A DNA stretch of 64,000 nucleotides from Legionella_C dresdenensis (GTDB lineage: Bacteria; Pseudomonadota; Gammaproteobacteria; Legionellales; Legionellaceae): positions 1 to 64,000 of the forward strand of contig NZ_JBHSAB010000029.1 of the NCBI RefSeq assembly GCF_042649825.1. Reading direction: 5' to 3'. Below are positions 53,969 through 62,770 of this stretch, in pieces. The notes under the pieces were generated by a model. The model saw only the letters and a program-made list of their open reading frames with translations, made no database searches and was not told the DNA's origin. Position 1 is the first letter of the stretch. Each line of letters starts with the position of its first letter. The translations under genes were made by a program, and so were the position numbers.

Positions 53969-54634
53969 ATGGCAGATGAAGCAGAAAGCACAAGCCCAGC
54001 AGTAGAGGCATCAGCTCCTGAGGAAGCTCCAGCGCCAGAAGCAGCGGCTCCAGAGGCAGCGGCGCCTGAGGCGGCGGGTCCTGCCGCAGCGCAGACTCCT
54101 GGCCCGGCAAAGCCCGCGCCTGCAGCTTCAAAAAAAGAAGAGCCTAAAGAAGCGCCTAAAAAAGAAAGTGTCGCCTCTGGCCTGGCCAAAAAAGAAAAGG
54201 ACGATGATCTGTTAATGAAATGGATCAAAGAACTTCTGCGAATGCTTATCGAATTATACGAAGCACAGGAAGCGGCGCAGAAGAATATGAAAGGGCTGGA
54301 GGATGCCAAAGAGCAACAACAGGAAGCGCAGCAAGAGCAGCAGGAACAACAGCAAGAAGAACCGGAAGACATTCTCGGCGATTCCTTCATGCAGGATCTG
54401 GATAACGAAAATGATCAGACGCCGGAAATGGCAGGGCCTGAGCAAGACAACCAGGATCCGGCAGTAGAAATGTCAGCTCCTGCCAGCTCCATTAAAGCGG
54501 AAAGTGTTAACAATCCCGATTTTTTGCAAGGCGTGGATGCACCAGCATCGGGCGCAGAATCATCTTCCCCAGAAAAATCGAACGACTTGGAAGAAACAGC
54601 AGAAAATGCAAATTCCATGGCTATGGGTGGTTAG
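53969..54634 (+). CDS. disordered Ala/Pro/Glu/Gln-rich protein, 221 aa
   Basis: Low complexity throughout: an A/P/E segment (residues about 10-60, with APEAAAPEAAAPEAAG), a lysine-rich stretch, one amphipathic helix (DDDLLMKWIKELLRMLIELY, about 78-97), a Q/E-rich segment and an acidic tail. AGGAAGTT before the ATG at 53969. Only the central helix is likely to fold. A scaffold or binding partner is possible, but I recognise no family. The minus-strand frame at 53959-54390 is its antisense shadow. Confidence 0.65.
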   Translation: MADEAESTSPAVEASAPEEAPAPEAAAPEAAAPEAAGPAAAQTPGPAKPAPAASKKEEPKEAPKKESVASGLAKKEKDDDLLMKWIKELLRMLIELYEAQEAAQKNMKGLEDAKEQQQEAQQEQQEQQQEEPEDILGDSFMQDLDNENDQTPEMAGPEQDNQDPAVEMSAPASSIKAESVNNPDFLQGVDAPASGAESSSPEKSNDLEETAENANSMAMGG

Positions 54635-54829
54635 AACCCGGTCTTTGCGAACGCAGTGAAACTGGATAGTTTCGCTATCGCTCGCAAAGGCGTGGTTTAT
54701 GGTCATAGATAAAATTTGCTCACAGAACCTGGAAGCATATGATTTCAGCGTTATTCAATGTATAATAGCAAAACAATGAGCTCAGCTAATTGATTTGCAT
54801 TATCTCACGGTACACCAATAAGGTTTCTT

Positions 54830-56653
54830 ATGATTACAAATATTCGTAATATCGCCATCATCGCGCACGTTGATCATGGTAAAACAACATTAGTCGATAA
54901 ACTACTGCAGCAAACAGGTACTTTAAATGAACGAGGCCCGCGCGTAGAGCGCGTCATGGACTCCAACGATCTGGAAAAAGAGCGCGGAATTACCATTCTG
55001 GCTAAAAATACCTGCGTTAACTGGAACGGCTATCAGATCAACATCGTTGACACCCCGGGGCATGCCGACTTTGGCGGGGAAGTTGAACGCATCCTGTCTA
55101 TGGTTGATTGCGTATTACTGCTGGTTGACGCGGTAGACGGCCCTATGCCGCAAACCCGCTTTGTTACCCAGAAAGCATTTGCTCAAGGCTTAAACCCCAT
55201 CGTTGTCATTAATAAAATTGATCGTCCAGGCGCACGTCCGCACTGGGTTATGGATCAGGTGTTTGATCTGTTTGATAACCTTGGCGCAACTGATAAACAG
55301 CTTGATTTCCCGGTTGTATACGCATCAGCGCTGAATGGTTATGCCAAACTTGATCTCGATGATGAATCAAGCGATATGAATCCTTTACTGCAGACAATTG
55401 TTGATCAGGTTAATCCGCCGGATGTGGATGAAAATGGTCCTTTCCAGATGCAGATTAGTTCCCTGGATTACTCTTCTTATGTCGGAACAATTGGTATTGG
55501 CCGCATTACCCGCGGACGGATTAAAGCCAAGTCGCCAATTAAAATTATTGATAAAGACGGCAATATTCGCAGTGGCCGTATCCTGCAATTGCTCGGCTTT
55601 AAAGGGCTTGAGCGGGTTGAAGTGGAAGAAGCCGGCGCTGGCGATATCATAGCGGTAACGGGTATTGAACAGCTCAATATTTCAGATACTTTATGTGATC
55701 CCAATCAGGTAGAAGCCCTGCCCGCATTGTCTGTCGATGAACCTACCATCAGCATGACTTTCCAGGTTAATGACTCACCTTTTGCTGGTCAGGAAGGTAA
55801 ATTTGTTACCAGTCGTAAAATTCGTGAACGTCTTGAGACTGAACTGTTGCATAATGTCGCGTTACGGGTTGAAGACACTGCTGATCCGGATAAATTCCGT
55901 GTTTCCGGCCGTGGCGAACTGCATCTTTCCATTCTAATTGAAAACATGCGTCGTGAAGGCTATGAGCTTGCGATTTGCAAACCAGAAGTCATTATGCGCG
56001 AAGAAAACGGTGAATTGCAGGAGCCTTATGAGCGGTTAACCGTGGATGTCGAAGAAAATCACCAGGGTTCTATCATGGAAAAACTGGGTGAACGCCGAGC
56101 CGAGATGCAAAATATGCTTCCTGATGGTAAAGGCCGGGTTCGACTCGATTATATCGTTCCAACTCGCGGTCTGATTGGTTTCCACACTGAATTCCTGTCA
56201 AGCACGTCAGGCACCGGATTGATGTATCATGTTTATGATCATTATGGTCCCGCCGTCAAAGGCCGTTTGGGCAAACGCAATAACGGCGTACTTATCGCCA
56301 ATTGCCAGGGTACTGCACGCGCATTCGCCCTGTTTAACCTGCAAGACCGCGGCCGGCTGTTTATTGATCCCCAGGTAGCTTGTTATGAAGGCATGGTGGT
56401 TGGTATCCATTCGCGCGATAATGATTTGGTTGTTAACGTCACCAAAGAAAAGCAACTGACTAACATTCGTGCATCAGGCAGTGACGAAAATATTCTGCTG
56501 ACACCGCCAATCAGGCTGTCGCTTGAGCAGGCGCTTGAGTTTATTGATGATGATGAATTGGTTGAAGTGACACCGCAAACAATCCGCATCCGCAAGAAAG
56601 AACTGAAAGAAAATGAGCGTAAGCGTACATCGCGCGCCAATGCAGAGGACTAA
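54830..56653 (+). CDS. typA: ribosome-associated GTPase TypA/BipA
   Basis: 607 aa translational GTPase. G1 AHVDHGKTTL, switch and G3 DTPGHADFGG, G4 NKID, then EF-G-like domains and the BipA-specific C-terminal domain (GKRNNGVLIANCQGTARAFA). Assists ribosome assembly and stress responses. First gene of typA-nadK-recN. Confidence 0.97.
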   Translation: MITNIRNIAIIAHVDHGKTTLVDKLLQQTGTLNERGPRVERVMDSNDLEKERGITILAKNTCVNWNGYQINIVDTPGHADFGGEVERILSMVDCVLLLVDAVDGPMPQTRFVTQKAFAQGLNPIVVINKIDRPGARPHWVMDQVFDLFDNLGATDKQLDFPVVYASALNGYAKLDLDDESSDMNPLLQTIVDQVNPPDVDENGPFQMQISSLDYSSYVGTIGIGRITRGRIKAKSPIKIIDKDGNIRSGRILQLLGFKGLERVEVEEAGAGDIIAVTGIEQLNISDTLCDPNQVEALPALSVDEPTISMTFQVNDSPFAGQEGKFVTSRKIRERLETELLHNVALRVEDTADPDKFRVSGRGELHLSILIENMRREGYELAICKPEVIMREENGELQEPYERLTVDVEENHQGSIMEKLGERRAEMQNMLPDGKGRVRLDYIVPTRGLIGFHTEFLSSTSGTGLMYHVYDHYGPAVKGRLGKRNNGVLIANCQGTARAFALFNLQDRGRLFIDPQVACYEGMVVGIHSRDNDLVVNVTKEKQLTNIRASGSDENILLTPPIRLSLEQALEFIDDDELVEVTPQTIRIRKKELKENERKRTSRANAED

Positions 56654-56677
56654 AATAAACGGAGGTCAGGGTCAACC

Positions 56678-57565
56678 ATGAAACAGAAATTTCAACGCGC
56701 TATTCTGTATGCACGCCAGCATCGTGCCAATCAGGGCGTCAATGAAAGCCTGCAACGCCTGATAGATTTTTTAAAAGGCCGGCAGGTTGAAACCTTTGTT
56801 GATGTTGATACCGCCTCGTTCTTTCCAACCAACATACCTGTACTTGCCCGCAGCGAAATGGGCAAGCAGCAGGATATCATTATTGTCATCGGCGGCGACG
56901 GCAGTCTGTTATCAGCCGCCCGTATGGCAATCAGCGTTGATGTGCCGGTTATAGGCGTTAATCGTGGACGGCTGGGCTTTTTGACCGATATTTCACCGCA
57001 GGATATCGAGACGCAGCTTGGCGCTGTTCTTGATGGTCAATATCAGGAAGAACAACGTTTCTTATTAAAAACCAGCATTCACGACAATCAAAATGTTTAT
57101 TTTCAAGGTAATGCCTTGAATGATGTCGTGCTAAGCCGGGGTACTGAAACTCATTTAATTGAATTTGATGTGTACATTGATCAGCAGTTTGTCAGCCACT
57201 ACCGCTCTGACGGAATGATTTTAGCGACACCGACAGGTTCCACCGCCTACGCTTTGTCGGCTGGCGGGCCGATTATGCATCCGCAACTTAGCGCGATCGT
57301 GTTGGTACCCATGTTTTCTCACAGCTTAAGCTCAAGACCATTGGTTGTTGACAGCCAGGTTTCCATCGACCTGCAGATCAGCAAACGCAACGAATCTGAT
57401 TTGCGCATCAGCTGTGACGGTCATGAGTCTAGGCTGGTAAAACCAGGGCAACAGGTTACTATTGAGAAAAATGCCCAGCGATTACGCTTGCTGCACCCCC
57501 TTGATTACCATTATTATGATACCCTAAGAATTAAACTTGGCTGGGAATCCAAACACCAGGGATAA
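56678..57565 (+). CDS. nadK: NAD kinase
   Basis: Phosphorylates NAD to NADP. 295 aa. Catalytic GGDGSLLSAAR loop, NRGRLGFLTDI, DGMILATPTGSTAYALSAGG and the C-terminal ISCDGHES are all intact. GGAGGTCAGGG before the ATG; 24 nt after typA, and 4 nt before recN. Confidence 0.96.
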   Translation: MKQKFQRAILYARQHRANQGVNESLQRLIDFLKGRQVETFVDVDTASFFPTNIPVLARSEMGKQQDIIIVIGGDGSLLSAARMAISVDVPVIGVNRGRLGFLTDISPQDIETQLGAVLDGQYQEEQRFLLKTSIHDNQNVYFQGNALNDVVLSRGTETHLIEFDVYIDQQFVSHYRSDGMILATPTGSTAYALSAGGPIMHPQLSAIVLVPMFSHSLSSRPLVVDSQVSIDLQISKRNESDLRISCDGHESRLVKPGQQVTIEKNAQRLRLLHPLDYHYYDTLRIKLGWESKHQG

Positions 57566-57569
57566 CATT

Positions 57570-59234
57570 ATGCTCACCACCTTGCGCATTGAAAATTTTG
57601 CTATCGTTAAACAACTTGAACTCGATTTTTCAAAAGGAATGACCGCTTTCACCGGTGAAACCGGCGCGGGCAAATCCATTATGATTGATGCATTAATGCT
57701 GGCTATGGGCGGCCGCGCTGATGCATCGGTCATTCGCACCGGTGAAGAAAAATGCGATATCAGCACGGTTTTTTATATTGACCAGCAGTCAGAAGCAATA
57801 CAATGGCTTAACGAGCATGATATTGATTCAGAGAATGGCGAAATCTTATTACGCCGGGTTCTCTATGCCGAAGGCCGTTCCAAATCCTATATTAACGGAC
57901 AGCCCTTTCCACAGCAGAAAGTAAAGGAATTAAGCGAAATGCTGGTCCATATCCATGGTCAGCATCAGCACCAGACCCTCATGCTGCACCAGACTCACCG
58001 TCAGCAGCTGGATAACTTTGCCGCACATCATGATTTGCTGGCCGATGTCCAGCAGCAATACCGCCAATGCCAGAAAATTAAAACCGAACTGGATACTCTG
58101 CTAAATGCCGAAAACAGCAAAGATCGGGCAGATCTGCTTGGTTTCCAGATTGAAGAATTGCAAGCGCTGGCGCCTGTCGAAGGCGAAATGCAGCAATTGA
58201 GCGAAGAGCACCAATTGTTACATCACGCTCAGGATTATTTGCAGGCCACTCAGCAACTGGTCAATCTGCTAAATGCCGATGATGAACCGAATATCTGCCA
58301 GGGATTGAATCATGTGATGCAATTGTTGCAAAGCCTGCCGCAAGAGCTGGCCGCGGTTAAAAATGCCGGCGAATTAATTAATAGCGCACTAATCCAGTGC
58401 GAAGAAGCGCTGGATGAAATCCAGGGTTTTGCCGAACAGGTTCAGCTTGATCCGGAACGTTTGCAGGCTGTTGAAACAAGGCTTGGGGCAATCCATCAGG
58501 CCGCCCGTAAATATCATGTTGACGCTAACGAATTATCCGGACATTTATTGCAGTTGCAGCAGGAGCTCGCCGATTTCGAGAACGCCGAGAATCGCATAAT
58601 AAAATTACAGCATGATTATAAGCAGCAACTGGCGGCCTATGAGCAGTCTGCACAACGCTTGCGTGAGTCACGCCTTAAGCACGCTTCGGCTCTGGCAGAA
58701 GAAATAAGTGCCATTATCAAACAGCTGGGAATGCCTAAGGGCTACATTACTATTGAAATTACACCGCTTGATAAAATGCAGCCGCATGGCCTTGATAAAG
58801 TAGAATATAAAGTCTGCACCAATCCCGGCATGGCGCCCGATACGCTGGCCAAAATTGCCTCCGGCGGCGAACTGTCACGCATTAGCCTGGCCATTCAGAT
58901 GATCACCGCCCAGCGGGGCGCAACGCCTACCCTGTTATTCGATGAAGTGGACGTCGGCATAGGCGGCGCGACAGCTGCGTTAGTAGGACAATTACTGCGT
59001 CGGCTGGGCGAACGGCTGCAGATCTTCTGCGTCACTCATCAGCCCCAGGTTGCATCGTCTGCCCACCATCATTTTATGGTAGAAAAAAACAGTGACAACA
59101 ACCAGACTTTCTCGCGCATTATTAAACTTGGCCAAACTGAAAGGATAGATGAAATTGCCCGTATGTTAGGCGGTTTGACCATTACCGAGCAAACTCGTTC
59201 GCATGCGAAAGAACTGTTAACTGACAGCGTGTAA
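57570..59234 (+). CDS. recN: DNA repair protein RecN
   Basis: SMC-like ATPase of double-strand-break repair, 554 aa. Walker A GETGAGKS, the long central coiled coil (residues about 155-370), signature ASGGELSRISLAIQ and Walker B LLFDEVDVGIGG. The ATG at 57570 directly follows nadK; a TTG at 57537 within nadK is less likely. Its stop lies 1 nt from the converging flippase gene. Confidence 0.96.
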   Translation: MLTTLRIENFAIVKQLELDFSKGMTAFTGETGAGKSIMIDALMLAMGGRADASVIRTGEEKCDISTVFYIDQQSEAIQWLNEHDIDSENGEILLRRVLYAEGRSKSYINGQPFPQQKVKELSEMLVHIHGQHQHQTLMLHQTHRQQLDNFAAHHDLLADVQQQYRQCQKIKTELDTLLNAENSKDRADLLGFQIEELQALAPVEGEMQQLSEEHQLLHHAQDYLQATQQLVNLLNADDEPNICQGLNHVMQLLQSLPQELAAVKNAGELINSALIQCEEALDEIQGFAEQVQLDPERLQAVETRLGAIHQAARKYHVDANELSGHLLQLQQELADFENAENRIIKLQHDYKQQLAAYEQSAQRLRESRLKHASALAEEISAIIKQLGMPKGYITIEITPLDKMQPHGLDKVEYKVCTNPGMAPDTLAKIASGGELSRISLAIQMITAQRGATPTLLFDEVDVGIGGATAALVGQLLRRLGERLQIFCVTHQPQVASSAHHHFMVEKNSDNNQTFSRIIKLGQTERIDEIARMLGGLTITEQTRSHAKELLTDSV

Positions 59235-59235
59235 T

Positions 59236-60543
59236 TTAAATTACACGCTCGCCGAATTCTTCAATCCGGAATATCCTGATTGCAATCACGATCATAATCG
59301 CATTGTAGACAATATTAATGCCTACATAACAAATAACAGCGCCTAAAAGACCCAGCCAACGAACAAGAATAATACTGGCTATGGTCTGCAATAACAGCAT
59401 GCTCATCGTTAATCGGGCGCCCACAGAGCTGCCTTCACGCGAATATTGAATCATTTTGGATAATGGCATGGAAATCGAATAAGTCACCACATTAATCAGA
59501 CAGGCATAAGTATAAGGCAAAGCATCAATGAAGTTAGACTGGTAAAGCAACAGAACCTGCCTGGCGGTAAATCCCATTATCGCCATGATAACCAATGCGA
59601 TTGCGAAGCAGATTAACAGGTATTTGCGCATGACCGCCTTCAGCTGTTCACGGCTTTGGGCAAATGCCGCAGAGATATCAGGACCGATTAAAATTCCAAT
59701 CGGCGCTATCGCGATAAATGCCAGATTGATAATCGAACTGGTAGCCGAGAACAACCCGACCGAATGCTCATTATGCCCTAACCACTCAATCACCATCAGT
59801 GGAATAGTTGCAAACACATAACGATTCAGATTTTGCACGGTATAACCATAAATTTTTTCGCGCCATTGGGTCGGACGTTGATTGGCAATATCTTTGTAGA
59901 TCTGAATTTTTGACCGGCGATTAATTATCAGAGAAACCAGAACGATGATTAAATAACTCAAAATAAAGCCGATTAACATAACATGCGGGAAATAGTGAGG
60001 ATCGTCATGGAAAAAGCGAGGAAATATATAAAAATAAATAGCCAGGCTCAATAGAAAATAACACAGGGTCTGCAGCAGGCTTAGCACTACGGCCGTGCGC
60101 ATATAATCAACAGCGCGGAAATACTGAATAAAGATATTGTAGAGCGACAATGCAACCGTACCCCATAAAAACAGGAATAGCGGATGGCTAAGATCAAAAA
60201 GGGTAATATCCGACAATGCGCGTGCCAGGGCAATGAGAGCAATGCTGCATAACAGGCCGGAAACAAACATTGTGGTGTAGATCGGCTGTAGAAAGTCCTT
60301 GATCGATTGAGTCAGGCTGACAATATCGCTATATTTTTCCTGGATATAATATTTGGGAATGTAATAAGCAATAATGGAGTCAATGCCCAGGGTAATGAAA
60401 GTCGCCAATAATAACAGCGCACTGGTCGCCACCGAAAAATCACCAAACAACGCTTCACCGGCATGACGGGCAACCAGCATATTCACGACAAACAGCATGA
60501 ATTGATCAGCAATAATAATAAACAGGTTTAAAGCAAAATCCAT
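59236..60543 (-). CDS. polysaccharide/lipid flippase (MOP superfamily, Wzx-like)
   Basis: 435 aa, about 14 membrane helices, with the PST-type N-terminus (DQFMLFVVNMLVARHAGEAL with FGDFSVATSALLLLATFITLG). It probably flips an undecaprenyl-linked oligosaccharide for LPS or capsule. No sugar-transferase genes are nearby. ATG 60543 (MDFALNLFIIIADQF); a TTG at 60555 is in frame. Confidence 0.8.
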   Translation of the reverse strand: MDFALNLFIIIADQFMLFVVNMLVARHAGEALFGDFSVATSALLLLATFITLGIDSIIAYYIPKYYIQEKYSDIVSLTQSIKDFLQPIYTTMFVSGLLCSIALIALARALSDITLFDLSHPLFLFLWGTVALSLYNIFIQYFRAVDYMRTAVVLSLLQTLCYFLLSLAIYFYIFPRFFHDDPHYFPHVMLIGFILSYLIIVLVSLIINRRSKIQIYKDIANQRPTQWREKIYGYTVQNLNRYVFATIPLMVIEWLGHNEHSVGLFSATSSIINLAFIAIAPIGILIGPDISAAFAQSREQLKAVMRKYLLICFAIALVIMAIMGFTARQVLLLYQSNFIDALPYTYACLINVVTYSISMPLSKMIQYSREGSSVGARLTMSMLLLQTIASIILVRWLGLLGAVICYVGINIVYNAIMIVIAIRIFRIEEFGERVI

Positions 60544-60933
60544 TTGAAACAACACTACCTTGTGTAATTGTTATTTCTGGCGACTGTAGCAGAGATGCCC
60601 TACAGGGTCAATTTCACCATAAGAATAATCAAATCAGCGCAGGTTGGGCTGTAAAACCCATAGCCGTAAAGCTAAGGAATTAAATTTCTACATTTCACAA
60701 TATCGTTCGGGCTGAGGAAGCGCTTTAGCGCTGTCTCGAAGCCTGTGGTAGAGTGCCACGCCTTCGAGACAAATGCTCCGCATTTTCCTCAGGCCGAACG
60801 AATATGTGCTATAAAAGCCAGCAGTCAGTTAAGGAATTTTGTACATTTACTATTCTAATTTCCTATGTACCTGGCTTAACTTGACAGCCATGGGCTGTAA
60901 AACCCAACACTCTTCACCAGCCAGCGAACAAAA
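60544..60933. other. intergenic region filled by nested inverted repeats
   Basis: About 390 bp without a gene. Outer pieces are family B-like (AGGTTGGGCTGTAAAACCCA about 60640-60660, and GGGCTGTAAAACCCAACAC about 60892-60910), and a large inner hairpin lies at 60704-60802. Confidence 0.6.
60704..60802. repeat. large inverted repeat, Legionella-type intergenic element
   Basis: The left arm CGTTCGGGCTGAGGAAGCGC...GTCTCGAAG and the right arm CTTCGAGACAAATGCTCCGC...CCTCAGGCCGAACG form a nearly 40-bp imperfect stem. Elements of this CGTTCGGCCTGAG/TCGAGAC type are scattered in many gammaproteobacteria. Confidence 0.8.
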
Positions 60934-61374
60934 CTATTTTTTATCCATTAATGGGCAGGCTGTAACTGGCAAGCAATGATGAACCTCACTGCGGCAAACA
61001 TTCCCGCCTCTGGCCCATAATCCACTGGTTAGCGTACTTTTCATGGCCTGATTACTCTGAATGCTGATGAAAAATGGCCATTGCCGTTTAAGCAATTTAT
61101 ACGTACAAGTGATCATATTTTGTTCATCAACCGCTGCCCATGCAAAGCATAACCGGCCATCAGGAACTTTCTCGCCAGGAACCATAACCTGCCATTCTAT
61201 GCCTGCATTCATCAGAGTCTTATCGCCCAGCGCTTTTGCCATTACGGCAGTATCCGGACAATAATTAACGGCTGGTCTCCGCAATTTAAGCGGAGCGCCT
61301 GCATTCAGGCTGGTAGTAAGTACTGCCGCTACAAGCATAATTCCACGTTTTGCCAACTGTGATCGAGTGAGCAT
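60934..61374 (-). CDS. small secreted protein, 146 aa
   Basis: The ATG at 61374 has AGGAG upstream (frame open to 61416). MLTRSQLAKRGIMLVAAVLT and TSLNAG form a signal peptide. The mature part has seven Cys (NYCPDTA, RLCFAWA, ITCTYKL, NVCRSEVHHCLPVTACP), so it is likely disulphide-bonded outside the cytoplasm. Function unknown. Perhaps a type II secretion substrate. Confidence 0.65.
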   Translation of the reverse strand: MLTRSQLAKRGIMLVAAVLTTSLNAGAPLKLRRPAVNYCPDTAVMAKALGDKTLMNAGIEWQVMVPGEKVPDGRLCFAWAAVDEQNMITCTYKLLKRQWPFFISIQSNQAMKSTLTSGLWARGGNVCRSEVHHCLPVTACPLMDKK

Positions 61375-61476
61375 CCGCTGCTCCTGTAAATGCTGATATG
61401 TATAATTATAAACCATGTATATGGGATTAGGGCTATAAACATATAAAATAGTCCCGCCAATAAGATTTTTTTCCTA

Positions 61477-61637
61477 GGGTGTGTTTTTAAAGTTTTTCTG
61501 GAAGCGAAAAGGCAAGAAAATGAGGCTGAATTTTTGGTCGATTGAGGCGAATAGCCGGCTCTATTTAACGAAATCGAGCATAAATTCAGACCATTTTATT
61601 GCTTTTGGAGCCCAGAAATAACTTTAAAAACACGCCC
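61477..61637. mobile_element. MITE-like element, 161 bp, TA target duplication
   Basis: Terminal inverted repeats GGGTGTGTTTTTAAAGTT (left) and, as the reverse complement at the right, GGGCGTGTTTTTAAAGTT; homology continues inward (CTGG...CCAG). Direct TA dinucleotides flank it (61475-61476 and 61638-61639), the target duplication of IS630/Tc1-mariner-type elements. No coding capacity. It ends within the first half-site of the PmrA-like box of the next gene. Confidence 0.75.
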
Positions 61638-61668
61638 TAAGATAAGCTTAAGGAATTTATGTTATCTT
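61636..61668 (+). promoter_or_regulatory. PmrA-type box and -10 before Rab-like gene 1
   Basis: Tandem direct repeat CCTAAGATA-AG-CTTAAGGAA (61636-61655), 9-2-9 with an 11-nt period, then 7 nt and TATCTT (61663-61668). As I recall, the PmrA consensus is cTTAATatT-N2-cTTAATatT. The second half-site is shared with the other two promoters. The ATG follows 34 nt after the -10. Confidence 0.65.
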
Positions 61669-61702
61669 GATTCAATCACCATATCATGTATTGGAGGTAT
61701 AT

Positions 61703-62515
61703 ATGTCCCGCGTTAAAGTCTTTATTAAAGGTGACTGTGACACTGGTAAAACCCAACTCCTTAATCGACTGAGCGATAGCTCGTTTTCAAATAGATATAT
61801 AGCAACCATTGGTTTAGATTTTGCCAAATATGCTCACAATGAAAACAATTTTTTCTTATGGGATACCGCTGGGCAGGAGAGATTTCAAACCTTTGATCCA
61901 GAAATGCTAAAAGACTCGAAAGTTATATTGTACTGTATTAGTGTATCTTCCTCAAATCTTTCGGCTTTTTTAGCTTTTTATAAAAAAGATATTGTTAATA
62001 CACAATCGAATTATCCTACCGCAAAAATTATCATTGTCGCGACTAAAATGGATAAAAAAGAGGATAATTTCAATAACCTGACATTAATCCATGAGGTTGC
62101 TAAACAGTATAATTGTCCATGTATAGAAACATCGGCAAAGGATAACACCGGGATTATAGAATTAAAGAACCAAATATCGGCATTAGCTAAGCCTGCTGCA
62201 ACAACCGAATCGCAAATAAATGTGGAAAAAGAAAGACTTAAATCAATAATTAATACTCTTATCAGCAATATTGAGGATGGCACAGGCCGAAAAACTTCGG
62301 GGCGGGGCTCAGCGAAGGTTGTAAAGTTACAAAATGAATTGACAGCAATAACAACAACTGAAAATTTTGATGAACAAGCGACTATCGTAAGACTTAAGAA
62401 AATATGTGCCGAACAACGACATCCATGGCGGTTATTTCATACTCCTCATAGCGCTAGAGAACTTGAGGAATTATTGGTACCTTCCCCTACAATTTCTACG
62501 CTCTTACAGAAGTAG
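61703..62515 (+). CDS. Rab-like small GTPase 1 with C-terminal extension, 270 aa
   Basis: GGAGG before the ATG at 61703. All G motifs are intact: G1 GDCDTGKT (10-17), G2 Thr35 in YIATIGLDF (the Rab switch I/RabF1 pattern), G3 WDTAGQERFQTF (53-64, with catalytic Gln58), G4 TKMD (114-117) and G5 ETSAK (142-146). It is closest in appearance to eukaryotic Rab/Ypt. Residues about 165-270 are an extra helical tail shared with gene 2, and there is no C-terminal prenylation Cys. A Rab mimic or a target-binding effector is likely. First of a tandem triplicate. PmrA-like box upstream. Confidence 0.85.
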   Translation: MSRVKVFIKGDCDTGKTQLLNRLSDSSFSNRYIATIGLDFAKYAHNENNFFLWDTAGQERFQTFDPEMLKDSKVILYCISVSSSNLSAFLAFYKKDIVNTQSNYPTAKIIIVATKMDKKEDNFNNLTLIHEVAKQYNCPCIETSAKDNTGIIELKNQISALAKPAATTESQINVEKERLKSIINTLISNIEDGTGRKTSGRGSAKVVKLQNELTAITTTENFDEQATIVRLKKICAEQRHPWRLFHTPHSARELEELLVPSPTISTLLQK

Positions 62516-62546
62516 TAGCCTTGACTCTTTGCACAGGACAACTTCT

Positions 62547-62648
62547 GTAGGTTGGGTCGTTCCGACCCAGCATTATTAATCTTCAATCACTTTTCAGATC
62601 TTGAGTGCCCGATAAAAAGTCTTGTTGGGCAAAAACGACCCAACCCAC
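62547..62648. repeat. inverted pair of palindromic repeats, family A
   Basis: GTAGGTTGGGTCGTTCCGAC (62547 on) and, inverted, TTGTTGGGCAAAAACGACCC (62622 on) in REPIN-like arrangement between Rab-like genes 1 and 2. Confidence 0.75.
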
Positions 62649-62703
62649 ACGTAATACAAAAAATTGTCCGGCACAAAGGGAGACACAATCAAGGTTTTCC
62701 TCT

Positions 62704-62736
62704 CTTAAGATTAATTTAAGGAATAAATGTTATCAT
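62704..62736 (+). promoter_or_regulatory. PmrA-type box and -10 before Rab-like gene 2
   Basis: CTTAAGATT-AA-TTTAAGGAA (62704-62723), 7 nt, then TATCAT (62731-62736). This is the closest of the three to the PmrA consensus in the first half-site. Confidence 0.7.
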
Positions 62737-62754
62737 AGTTACATAACATTTATT
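62722..62754. promoter_or_regulatory. perfect 12-bp inverted repeat over the start region of promoter 2
   Basis: AATAAATGTTAT (62722-62733) and ATAACATTTATT (62743-62754), separated by 9 bp. It overlaps the -10 and the probable transcription start, so it may be an operator or a 5' UTR hairpin. Promoters 1 and 3 have no perfect equivalent. Confidence 0.5.
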
Positions 62755-62770
62755 CTGTATCGGAGCATAT

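Noticed and set aside
53959..54390. Minus-strand ORF rich in Ser, Cys and Ala
   Set aside because: Antisense shadow of the Ala/Pro/Glu-rich coding sequence; composition is explained by the opposite strand.
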